In this document: piece after piece, positions 1 through 5,373 of the stretch | Layout of the letters: each line of letters begins with the position of its first letter | How positions within the stretch are numbered: position 1 is the stretch's first letter | Made by a program: the position numbers and the translations under genes | NCBI GenBank assembly: GCA_025450375.1 | Contig: JANWHO010000035.1 | Location: 1-5,708 of the forward strand | DNA: 5,708 bases | Source: Chloroflexota bacterium | GTDB lineage: Bacteria > Chloroflexota > UBA5177 > JANWHV01 | Reading direction: 5' to 3' | Notes under the pieces: model-generated | Told to the model about the DNA's origin: nothing | What the model saw: the letters and a program-made list of their open reading frames with translations, nothing else | Database searches by the model: none

Positions 1-315
1 ACCGCTACCTTTGGCCGCCACAAGTTCGTGCCCTGGAGCATGGAGGGCGGCCAACCGGGTTCCAATAATCGAGTGGTGATCGTGCGCGCCGATGGAACGG
101 AGGAGGTGTATGGGAAGGTAGCGCGCTGCAAGCTGCGTCGCGGGGACATCGCCCGGCTGATCACGGCCACCGGCGGCGGCTACGGAGACCCGCGCCGCCG
201 GGCGCCCGAGCGGGTGCGGGACGACGCGCGGAACGGATTTATCTCCGCCAAAACGGCGGAGCAGGTCTACGGGGTAACCCTGGAACCGGCGCTTGCCGCC
301 GCGGCGGGCGACTAG
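1..315 (+). CDS. hyuB: Hydantoinase B/oxoprolinase family protein, C-terminal fragment (5' end outside window)
   Basis: The open frame runs in from base 1 and stops at TAG 313-315, giving the last 104 residues of a protein whose family is usually 500-600 residues long. The visible part shows the typical HyuB ending: the F-G-R-H-K-F segment followed by P-W-S-M-E-G-G-Q-P-G (residues ~5-20), a short beta-rich stretch around R-A-D-G-T-E-E, then R-G-D and the glycine-rich G-G-G-Y-G-D-P motif (~57-63), and a closing helix with N-G-F-I-S and Y-G-V. In the family, HyuB works with HyuA in hydrolysis of hydantoin, N-methylhydantoin or 5-oxoproline rings in the cytoplasm, often with ATP. The substrate cannot be told from this fragment. 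It is followed after 46 bp by a peptide-type transporter, which suggests that the imported compound feeds this enzyme (inference). HyuA would be expected just upstream, outside the window. Confidence 0.9.
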   Translation, partial: TATFGRHKFVPWSMEGGQPGSNNRVVIVRADGTEEVYGKVARCKLRRGDIARLITATGGGYGDPRRRAPERVRDDARNGFISAKTAEQVYGVTLEPALAAAAGD

Positions 316-330
316 CTCCCCGCCGGCAAG
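292..330 (+). other. GC-rich hairpin across the hyuB stop codon
   Basis: CTTGCC (292-297) can pair with GGCAAG (325-330), and inside it GGCGGG (303-308) can pair with CCCGCC (319-324). This gives 12 base pairs with a 5-base bulge on the 5' side and a 10-base loop that contains the stop codon region. No T-run follows, so it is not a classic intrinsic terminator. It could act as an mRNA processing or stability element that sets the binding-protein transcript apart from hyuB, or it could simply follow from GC-rich codon use. The pairing is seen directly; any role is inference. Confidence 0.4.
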
Positions 331-361
331 GACAGGCCAACTGTAATCTGGAGGCAAGAAG

Positions 362-1933
362 ATGAAGCATTGGATGCATGGGGCCCGGTGGCTCGCCGCC
401 CTCGGTCTGCTCGCCGTCCCGGCTCTGGGCCAGACGCGCCAAAGTCACGCGGCCGGCGCGACCTTCGTCATGGGCAGCGCGGTGCCGGTGCCAAGTATCG
501 ACCCGGCGATCGGCTCCGATGACGCGGAGACCAATTTCATGGAGGCCCTCTACGATACCCTCTATCGCTACCAGGGGACTCCAGTCAAGCTGATGCCCTG
601 GGTGGCCACCAGCGCCAAGGTCAACTCGGCGGGGACTACCTGGACCGTGCATCTGCGGTCCGGCGTGACCTTCGCCAACGGCGACCCGCTGACCGCCGCG
701 GACGTGGCCTATTCCTTCGACCGCCTGCTGACGATCAAGCAAGGGTTTTCGTACCTGTTCTCGCCCTTCCTGTCGGTGGGGAGCGTGAAGGCGGTCAACC
801 CGAGCACGGTCACCTTCACCCTGTCGCACCCCTTCAGCCCGTTCCTGGAGACCCTGCCCTACGCCTATATCCTCGACCAGAAGCAGGCCCAGGCCCACGC
901 GGTGAAGGGCGACTGGGGGAAGGCATGGCTCACCGATCACGCCGCCGGATCCGGCCCCTATGTGATTAGCTCCTGGACCGCCAATCAGGATTACGTCCTG
1001 GCCCAAAACCCCCACTTCTGGGCCGGCTGGAGCGGCGCCCACCTGAGCACCGTCGATTGGAAGGTGATTCCCGATCTCTCGGCCCGCCAATTGGCCTTGA
1101 AGGTAGGGAACGTGCAGGCGATCAACTGGCTGTCGGTTACCTCCTACGACTCGATGAAGACGAATCCCGGGATCACGGCGGTGCCCGAGATTTCCGCCGA
1201 GGAGTTCATGGTCAACCTGAACACCCAGTCCGGGCCCACCGCCGACCCCAATCTGCGGAAGGCCATTGCCTACGCGGTGGACTATAACACGGTGATCAAG
1301 ATCATCTTCGGCGGCTACGGCAACCAGATCGGCGCCCCGGTGCCGCCCGGATTCAAGGGGTATCAGGCGTCGCTGCCGCCGATTACCCGCGACCTCAATA
1401 AGGCGAAGCAGTACCTGGCCAAGTCCAAGTACGCGCATGGGGTCACCGTCACCTACACCTATGTCACCGGGCTTGACGAGGAACGACGATTGGGCTTGCT
1501 GCTGCTCAGCGACCTGGCCCCCCTGGGGATCAAGGTCAACGTGGTGGCCGAGGCATGGCCCAGCCTGGTCGGGCAGGAAGCCAAGCCGGGGACCGCGCCC
1601 AGTATGTCGCCGCTCTACTTCCAGGCGCAATACGATTCCCCCTACAACTGGCTCTACTCGCAGTACTCCAGCACCACCCTGGGATCGTGGCAGAACGAGG
1701 CGCAGTTCAACAATCCCACGGTGGACAACCTGATGGCCCAGGGGGCGCGGATCACCGATACCGCGAAGGCGCTCCAGAATTTCGCGAAGGCGCAGAGCAT
1801 GATTGTCTCGACCACCCCGGCCATCTACCTGCTGCAAAACAAGATTCTCGAACTGTATAGCAGCAAGCTGAACTGGCCGTACTCCCCGCTGGGGGCCAGC
1901 GCGGACTTCTATCATATGTCGATGTCCAGTTAG
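362..1933 (+). CDS. ABC transporter substrate-binding protein, family 5 (DppA/OppA type)
   Basis: A 523-residue periplasmic binding protein, the usual size for SBP family 5 (peptides, nickel, glutathione and related small molecules). The N-terminus is a secretion signal: basic start (K2, H3, R9), a hydrophobic core around residues 10-22 (W-L-A-A-L-G-L-L-A-V-P-A-L) and a likely signal peptidase I site near S-H-A|A-G (~29-31). There is no cysteine in this region, so it is not a lipoprotein. Family hallmarks are L-R-S-G-V-T-F-A-N-G-D-P-L-T-A-A-D-V-A-Y (98-117), G-S-G-P-Y (196-200) and N-T..D-P-N-L-R-K-A-I-A-Y-A-V-D (287-307), the last corresponding to the conserved R.A..YA.D block. The ATG start is supported by GGAGG at 350-354 with a 7-base spacer. 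It lies between hyuB (46 bp) and the DppB-type permease (20 bp). It should capture the substrate and deliver it to the two permeases. Ligand identity is unknown: oligopeptides are the default for the family, while the hyuB neighbour hints at a hydantoin, oxoproline or other cyclic amide (inference). Confidence 0.93.
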   Translation: MKHWMHGARWLAALGLLAVPALGQTRQSHAAGATFVMGSAVPVPSIDPAIGSDDAETNFMEALYDTLYRYQGTPVKLMPWVATSAKVNSAGTTWTVHLRSGVTFANGDPLTAADVAYSFDRLLTIKQGFSYLFSPFLSVGSVKAVNPSTVTFTLSHPFSPFLETLPYAYILDQKQAQAHAVKGDWGKAWLTDHAAGSGPYVISSWTANQDYVLAQNPHFWAGWSGAHLSTVDWKVIPDLSARQLALKVGNVQAINWLSVTSYDSMKTNPGITAVPEISAEEFMVNLNTQSGPTADPNLRKAIAYAVDYNTVIKIIFGGYGNQIGAPVPPGFKGYQASLPPITRDLNKAKQYLAKSKYAHGVTVTYTYVTGLDEERRLGLLLLSDLAPLGIKVNVVAEAWPSLVGQEAKPGTAPSMSPLYFQAQYDSPYNWLYSQYSSTTLGSWQNEAQFNNPTVDNLMAQGARITDTAKALQNFAKAQSMIVSTTPAIYLLQNKILELYSSKLNWPYSPLGASADFYHMSMSS

Positions 1934-1953
1934 GAGGGCGTGAGGCACCCACC

Positions 1954-2961
1954 ATGCTGGCCTACCTGGCGCGTCGGATCACCCGCCTGATCTTTTCGCT
2001 GTTTGGCCTGTCGGTGCTGCTGTTTGCCCTCACCCGGCTGACTCCGGTGGACCCAGTGCGTTTCGCCCTGGGTCCACAGGCCACCGCCGCGCAGGTACAG
2101 GCGATGCGCCATCAGTATGGGCTCGACCGCCCGCTGCCGATTCAATACCTGGACTACATGAGTCACGCGCTGCGCGGCGATCTCGGCCTGTCGCTGCAGG
2201 GTCAGCGGAGCGTGGCCGCCGACATCGGGAACTTCCTCCCCAACACGATCGAGTTGGTGTTGGGCGCCCTGGTCCTTGGGGTGCTGCTCGGCGTGCCGTT
2301 GGGGGTACTGGCGGCAAGCTGGCCCAACAGCCTGCTGGATAGCGCCGTGCAGGTGGTCTCCACCCTGGGGATCGCGGTCCCCAGCTTCTGGCTGGCGGTC
2401 GAGTTGCAGGTGCTGTTCGCGGTGGATCTGGGCTGGTTGCCCTTGTCGGGGATCATCGACCACAGCTCCATGCTGCCGCGGACGATCACTCATTTCGTGC
2501 CGCTCGACGCCCTGATCACCGGCGACTGGTCGGGATTGGCCAATAACCTCTACCATCTGATTCTCCCGGCGGTGGTGCTGGCCTTTCAACCGCTGGCCAT
2601 GGTCTCGGCGATGACCAGGGTCAGCATGCTGGAAGTTCGCCAACAGGAGTACGTAAAGGTGGCGCGGGCCAAGGGTCTCTCGCGGCGGCGGGTGATCATT
2701 CGCCATGTGCTGCGCAACTCCTGGTTGCCGATTATCAGCATCGCCGGGCTGAATGTCGGCTGGCTGCTGGGCGGCAGCTTCCTGGTGGAGACCGTGTTCG
2801 GCTGGTCGGGAATCGGCTACTACGGGATCAACGCCACCCTCAGCTTCGACTTTCCCGCTATTATCGGGGTCACGCTGGTGATTGGGGTTATATTCGCCAT
2901 CGTCAACGCTTTGACCGATGTGTTGTATGGACTGATTGATCCGAGAGTGCGTCATGCCTGA
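1954..2961 (+). CDS. dppB: ABC transporter permease, DppB/OppB type
   Basis: A 335-residue inner-membrane permease of the binding-protein-dependent transport family; the normal length is 310-340. Hydrophobic segments fit six membrane helices at roughly residues 9-29, 98-120, 131-157, 200-222, 258-281 and 301-327. The cytoplasmic EAA loop that docks onto the ATPase lies at about 232-255 (E-Y-V-K-V-A-R-A-K-G-L with G241, then I-I-R-H-V-L-R-N). The conserved family segment E-T-V-F-G-W-S-G-I-G-Y-Y-G follows at 279-291, and the protein ends with the common L-I-D-P-R. ATG 1954 is the best start; a weak TGAGG lies at 1941-1945, 8 bases upstream, and GGAGGG at 1933-1938 is a little far. It follows the binding-protein stop by 20 bp and overlaps the next permease by 8 bp, so the two permeases are translationally coupled and should form the heterodimeric channel. 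The gene symbol names the family, not a proven dipeptide substrate. Confidence 0.94.
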   Translation: MLAYLARRITRLIFSLFGLSVLLFALTRLTPVDPVRFALGPQATAAQVQAMRHQYGLDRPLPIQYLDYMSHALRGDLGLSLQGQRSVAADIGNFLPNTIELVLGALVLGVLLGVPLGVLAASWPNSLLDSAVQVVSTLGIAVPSFWLAVELQVLFAVDLGWLPLSGIIDHSSMLPRTITHFVPLDALITGDWSGLANNLYHLILPAVVLAFQPLAMVSAMTRVSMLEVRQQEYVKVARAKGLSRRRVIIRHVLRNSWLPIISIAGLNVGWLLGGSFLVETVFGWSGIGYYGINATLSFDFPAIIGVTLVIGVIFAIVNALTDVLYGLIDPRVRHA

Positions 2962-3889
2962 TCCAACCGAGATCCCTTCGATCGTCACGGAGCCGGACGT
3001 GCCGATTGAGTTCGAGCTGGAAGGACGGCGCCGCGGCGGCTGGCGGCTGACCTGGCGCCGCTACCGCGCCAATCGGGCGGCCCTGGTGGGCCTGCTGATC
3101 GTGCTAACCCTGATCACCGGCGCCATCCTGGCCCCCTGGATTACCCCCGATCCGCTGGACGCGGGCAGCGCCACCAATTTCGCCGTGACCTTGCAGGCGC
3201 CCTCCCAGGCGCATATCTTCGGCACCGACGACGTGGGGCGCGACATCTTCACCCGCGTGGTCTTTGGGGCGCGCCTCTCGCTCACCATCGCGGCCATCGT
3301 CACCCTCTGCACGGCCCTTATCGGAGTGGCCGTGGGCTCGCTCTCGGCCTTTTACGGCCGCTGGATGCAATGGATCGCCATGGGGATCACCGATTCCTTC
3401 CTGGCCCTTCCGGCCCTGGTGCTGGCTATCGCGGTGGCCGCCATCCTGGGTCACAGCACCTCCAATCTGGTGATCGCCCTGATCGTGGTCTGGTGGCCGG
3501 GGTACGCGCGGCTGGCCGAGGGATTGGTGCAGAGCGAAAAGGGCCGCGACTACGTGGAGGCGGCCCACGCGGCGGGCGTCCGGGGCACCCGCGTCCTCTG
3601 GCGGCATGTGGTGCCCAACGTGCTGGCCCCGATCATCGTGCGGATGGGCCAGGACATCGGCTACGTCATTCTTACCGCCGCCGGACTGGGCTTTGTCGGC
3701 CTGGGCGTGCAGCCGCCCGATCCGGAATGGGGGGTCATGGTGAGCGATAGCCATCAGTACACCCTGCAAGCCTGGTGGTACTCACTCTACCCCGGCGTGG
3801 CCGTCGCCATCGCCGTGCTGGGCTTCAGTTTGGTCGGCAACGGTCTGCAGCAAGCGCTGAACATCCGCCAGGCGGTGGAGGTGAAGTAG
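2954..3889 (+). CDS. dppC: ABC transporter permease, DppC/OppC type
   Basis: A 311-residue partner permease. ATG 2954 overlaps the previous gene (ATGCCTGA, stop at 2959-2961) and is preferred to an in-frame TTG at 2936, because ATG with a short overlap is the normal dppB-dppC arrangement. The N-terminus is a soluble basic tail (R25-R27 and W-R-R-Y-R-A-N-R at ~34-41), followed by the first membrane helix (~42-63), as in the OppC N-terminal domain. The OppC signature G-T-D-D-V-G-R-D is at 90-97. Further membrane segments begin near 106, 140, 170, 225 and 280. The EAA loop is E-A-A-H-A-A-G (202-208) with H218 and P221-N222, a textbook match to EAA...G.........H.LPN. It ends with L-N-I-R-Q-A. It should pair with the DppB-type protein and needs ATPase subunits that are not in this window. 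It is the last gene of the + strand operon; its stop is only 11 bp from the stop of the convergent gene on the other strand. Confidence 0.94.
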   Translation: MPDPTEIPSIVTEPDVPIEFELEGRRRGGWRLTWRRYRANRAALVGLLIVLTLITGAILAPWITPDPLDAGSATNFAVTLQAPSQAHIFGTDDVGRDIFTRVVFGARLSLTIAAIVTLCTALIGVAVGSLSAFYGRWMQWIAMGITDSFLALPALVLAIAVAAILGHSTSNLVIALIVVWWPGYARLAEGLVQSEKGRDYVEAAHAAGVRGTRVLWRHVVPNVLAPIIVRMGQDIGYVILTAAGLGFVGLGVQPPDPEWGVMVSDSHQYTLQAWWYSLYPGVAVAIAVLGFSLVGNGLQQALNIRQAVEVK

Positions 3890-3900
3890 ACTCCCGGATG

Positions 3901-4743
3901 CTAACGCCGTGTCCGTAACCCAGGCCCTTCGTCGATCATCGCGGCGCCTTCCGCTGCGGTGTTTTCCTGAATCGCCTCGAGATCCTGGCTGCGCCCATTC
4001 TCGAAGTGGAGGCGAATGCGGACGCGCGGTGGATTACCCGCCGGCACTCCAACCGCTTCCGCTCGCAGGATAGGTTTCTGAAAGATCTCCTGCAGTTCCG
4101 CGCTTATGCGGATGCTACGCGCCGCGAAGTAGCGACAAAGGCCGGTTTGCAGCCGGTGCCGCCAGGCTGGATCGTCGACGGCCGTAGCTATTCTTTGGTC
4201 GAGGGAACGCCAACTGACGGTTGAAATACGGTTCAAATCGACTGCGTAGGCGCGTTCATCATCAAGCCAATCAGGGACCAGAAAGGGCACATACCCGACC
4301 GCGCCGCTTTCCGCTTCTGGTTGGAGATGCGCCGGCAGCGATTCCACGGGCCACGTTTCAGCGATCGTTACCAGCCCCTCCGCCTCATCCAGGGCTCGCG
4401 AAGCCGCGGCTGGCGGAGGCATTCCCTCCGCCTCGTAGCCCCGCCGGAGGATGTTGTATTCCTTATCGATCGCGCAGCCCTCGGCTATCACCACGGCCAG
4501 GCTGTAATTGAAACGCCCCCACATCTCCAGAGTCGAGACCGGCGAGACCCCCAGGGGGCCATCAGCCCAGAAGCGCTGATCCAGCGCATCTCGGGCACCA
4601 ATGGTCGGATGGAGGGCAATGGCGGGTTTCCGCTCCTCTGGACCGATGGTCTTCGCCCATGCCGCAAGCACCAGATCGCCCTGGCCGAGGGAGACAGCCG
4701 CGTCATGTGGACGCCATGATGGGCGTTTGATGCGCGGCGGCAC
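3901..4743 (-). CDS. Protein of unknown function following the winged-helix gene
   Basis: A 280-residue protein that I do not recognise. It starts with GTG (4743-4741) directly after the TAG of the winged-helix gene. A GAGG at 4753-4750, 6 bases upstream, could serve as ribosome binding site, so coupled translation is plausible. Composition looks like a real soluble protein, with W, Y, F, N and I spread throughout and no signal peptide or membrane helix. What can be seen: a basic, proline-containing start (P-P-R-I-K-R-P, 2-8); a mixed hydrophobic block with M74-W75 and F-N-Y-S-L-A-V-V-I-A-E-G (78-89); E-Y-N-I-L-R-R-G-Y (95-103); an alanine/proline stretch (109-118); W-P-V-E-S-L-P (131-137); V-P-F-L-V-P-D-W-L-D-D-E (152-163); an acidic-helical part with C203-R-Y-F (203-206); and a likely beta strand pair V-R-I-R-L-H-F-E-N-G (241-250). 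It ends in G-L-R-T-R-R, as does the preceding protein. It might be the effector of a regulator/effector pair, or the C-terminal half of one larger protein split by the amber codon. Neither is proven. Confidence 0.72.
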   Translation of the reverse strand: MPPRIKRPSWRPHDAAVSLGQGDLVLAAWAKTIGPEERKPAIALHPTIGARDALDQRFWADGPLGVSPVSTLEMWGRFNYSLAVVIAEGCAIDKEYNILRRGYEAEGMPPPAAASRALDEAEGLVTIAETWPVESLPAHLQPEAESGAVGYVPFLVPDWLDDERAYAVDLNRISTVSWRSLDQRIATAVDDPAWRHRLQTGLCRYFAARSIRISAELQEIFQKPILRAEAVGVPAGNPPRVRIRLHFENGRSQDLEAIQENTAAEGAAMIDEGPGLRTRR

Positions 4744-5292
4744 CTATCGCCTCGTCCGAAGCCCGTGAGGCAGAGCGCGGGGTTCCTCCGCCTCGGGTAC
4801 GGGCTCACCGGCTTCCAGCACGTGTCGGGTTGTCTCATCGCTCGGATACGCTTCCTCGCGACCCCCGAAAGGGTTCCAGGACCCGGCCGCGGGACGTTGT
4901 GATGCTAATCCGGCCAGCCACGGAATAGCCACCGGCGACCCCATCTGCCCATAGCTCCGAGATAACCGCATGACTTGCAGCATTTTTCGGCCTAACTCCT
5001 GATCAAGCGCATAACGATACGAGGTCTTGTTGCCTTGTCCCTCGCGACGGACCAACCGCGCGGCCGTGAGCCTGCGTAGGTCCGCCTGCATAGTACCCTT
5101 TGCCGCGTGCGAACGCTGCTTGAGATCGCTGAGCGTGAAACTAGCCTCTGGTTCGGCGGCGAATACGGACAAAATACGAGCGGCGGACGCGGAAGCGAAC
5201 AGGTACCCAAGAGGGCCTACTTCCGCGACTGCCTCTTGGGATCGACTACGCGTCCTCCTCGCTTTAGCCATCCCATTCGCGATTGGCGGCAT
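4744..5292 (-). CDS. Winged-helix DNA-binding protein (probable transcriptional regulator)
   Basis: A 182-residue protein with a winged helix-turn-helix in its first half. A basic leader (K10-R17) precedes G-P-L-G-Y-L-F-A-S-A-S-A-A-R-I-L (26-41), a helix of the kind seen at the start of ArsR-like domains often associated with nucleotidyltransferase genes. The helix-turn-helix spans about 52-77 (F-T-L-S-D-L ... K-G-T-M-Q-A-D-L-R-R-L), and the wing about 80-95 (L-V-R-R-E-G-Q-G-N-K-T-S-Y-R-Y). The rest (about 120-182) is rich in P, E, G and R, with no clear fold, and looks like a flexible tail or linker. ATG 5292 is chosen because GGGAGGG (5307-5301) sits 8 bases before it; the GTG at 5301 would overlap that site, and the later ATG at 5271 has no good ribosome site. 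A candidate promoter and inverted repeat lie just upstream, consistent with autoregulation. The gene is in the same frame as the next one, separated only by TAG 4746-4744. DNA binding is well supported; its targets are not known. Confidence 0.85.
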   Translation of the reverse strand: MPPIANGMAKARRTRSRSQEAVAEVGPLGYLFASASAARILSVFAAEPEASFTLSDLKQRSHAAKGTMQADLRRLTAARLVRREGQGNKTSYRYALDQELGRKMLQVMRLSRSYGQMGSPVAIPWLAGLASQRPAAGSWNPFGGREEAYPSDETTRHVLEAGEPVPEAEEPRALPHGLRTRR

Positions 5293-5300
5293 AGAGCACA

Positions 5301-5307
5301 CCCTCCC
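5301..5307 (-). promoter_or_regulatory. Strong ribosome binding site deciding the winged-helix start
   Basis: On the minus strand the sequence GGGAGGG is followed by 8 bases and then ATG at 5292-5290. It is the strongest Shine-Dalgarno-like site in the right block. It excludes the upstream GTG at 5301, whose first base falls inside the site. Confidence 0.65.
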
Positions 5308-5340
5308 TTCGTACCACTATTATCACGCCACTGGCACGAA
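5308..5340 (-). promoter_or_regulatory. Inverted repeat flanking the -10 box, candidate operator
   Basis: Read on the minus strand, TTCGTGCCA (5340-5332) and TGGTACGAA (5316-5308) are inverted copies matching at 8 of 9 positions, separated by 15 bases that contain the GATAAT -10 box. The downstream arm would cover the expected transcription start. A dimeric winged-helix protein bound here would block RNA polymerase, so the gene directly downstream (182-residue winged-helix protein) is the obvious candidate repressor (inference). As RNA the same repeat could form a weak stem behind the upstream brxL-like gene, but no T-run follows it. Confidence 0.45.
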
Positions 5341-5347
5341 ACAGCAA
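5319..5347 (-). promoter_or_regulatory. Candidate sigma70-type promoter for the winged-helix gene
   Basis: On the minus strand, TTGCTG (5347-5342, 3 of 6 to the consensus -35) and GATAAT (5324-5319, 5 of 6 to the -10) are separated by exactly 17 bases. The predicted transcription start, near 5312, would give a leader of about 20 bases that includes the GGGAGGG ribosome site. The region is locally AT-rich compared with its surroundings. This would give the winged-helix gene and its downstream partner a transcript of their own, independent of the brxL-like gene. Confidence 0.5.
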
Positions 5348-5373
5348 GTCCGGCGCCAAAGTAAAGCCTTGGG

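Noticed and set aside
239..1948. Long open frame (569 codons) on the minus strand, longer than the binding-protein gene it overlaps
   Set aside because: It is an antisense shadow: rich in G, R, H, Q and V, with no domain, while the opposite strand encodes a clear family-5 binding protein with signal peptide and ribosome site.
2936..2953. Upstream TTG start for the DppC-type permease
   Set aside because: TTG is a rarer start and adds only six residues inside the previous gene; ATG 2954 with an 8-base overlap is the normal arrangement.
1930..2988. 352-codon open frame on the minus strand over the DppB-type permease
   Set aside because: Hydrophilic H/Q/D/R-rich shadow of a six-helix permease; no domain and no suitable context.
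3104..3769. 221-codon open frame on the minus strand over the DppC-type permease
   Set aside because: Same pattern of H/G/D/Q-rich shadow translation; the plus strand has the OppC signature and EAA loop.
4321..4719. 132-codon open frame on the plus strand opposite the unknown gene
   Set aside because: Lower-quality composition than the minus-strand frame, no ribosome site, and the minus-strand frame is continuous with the winged-helix gene.
5341..5373. Possible weak hairpin (CCAAGG...CTTTGG on the minus strand) right after the brxL-like stop as a terminator
   Set aside because: Only 5 of 6 pairs, a short stem and no T-run; not enough to call a terminator.
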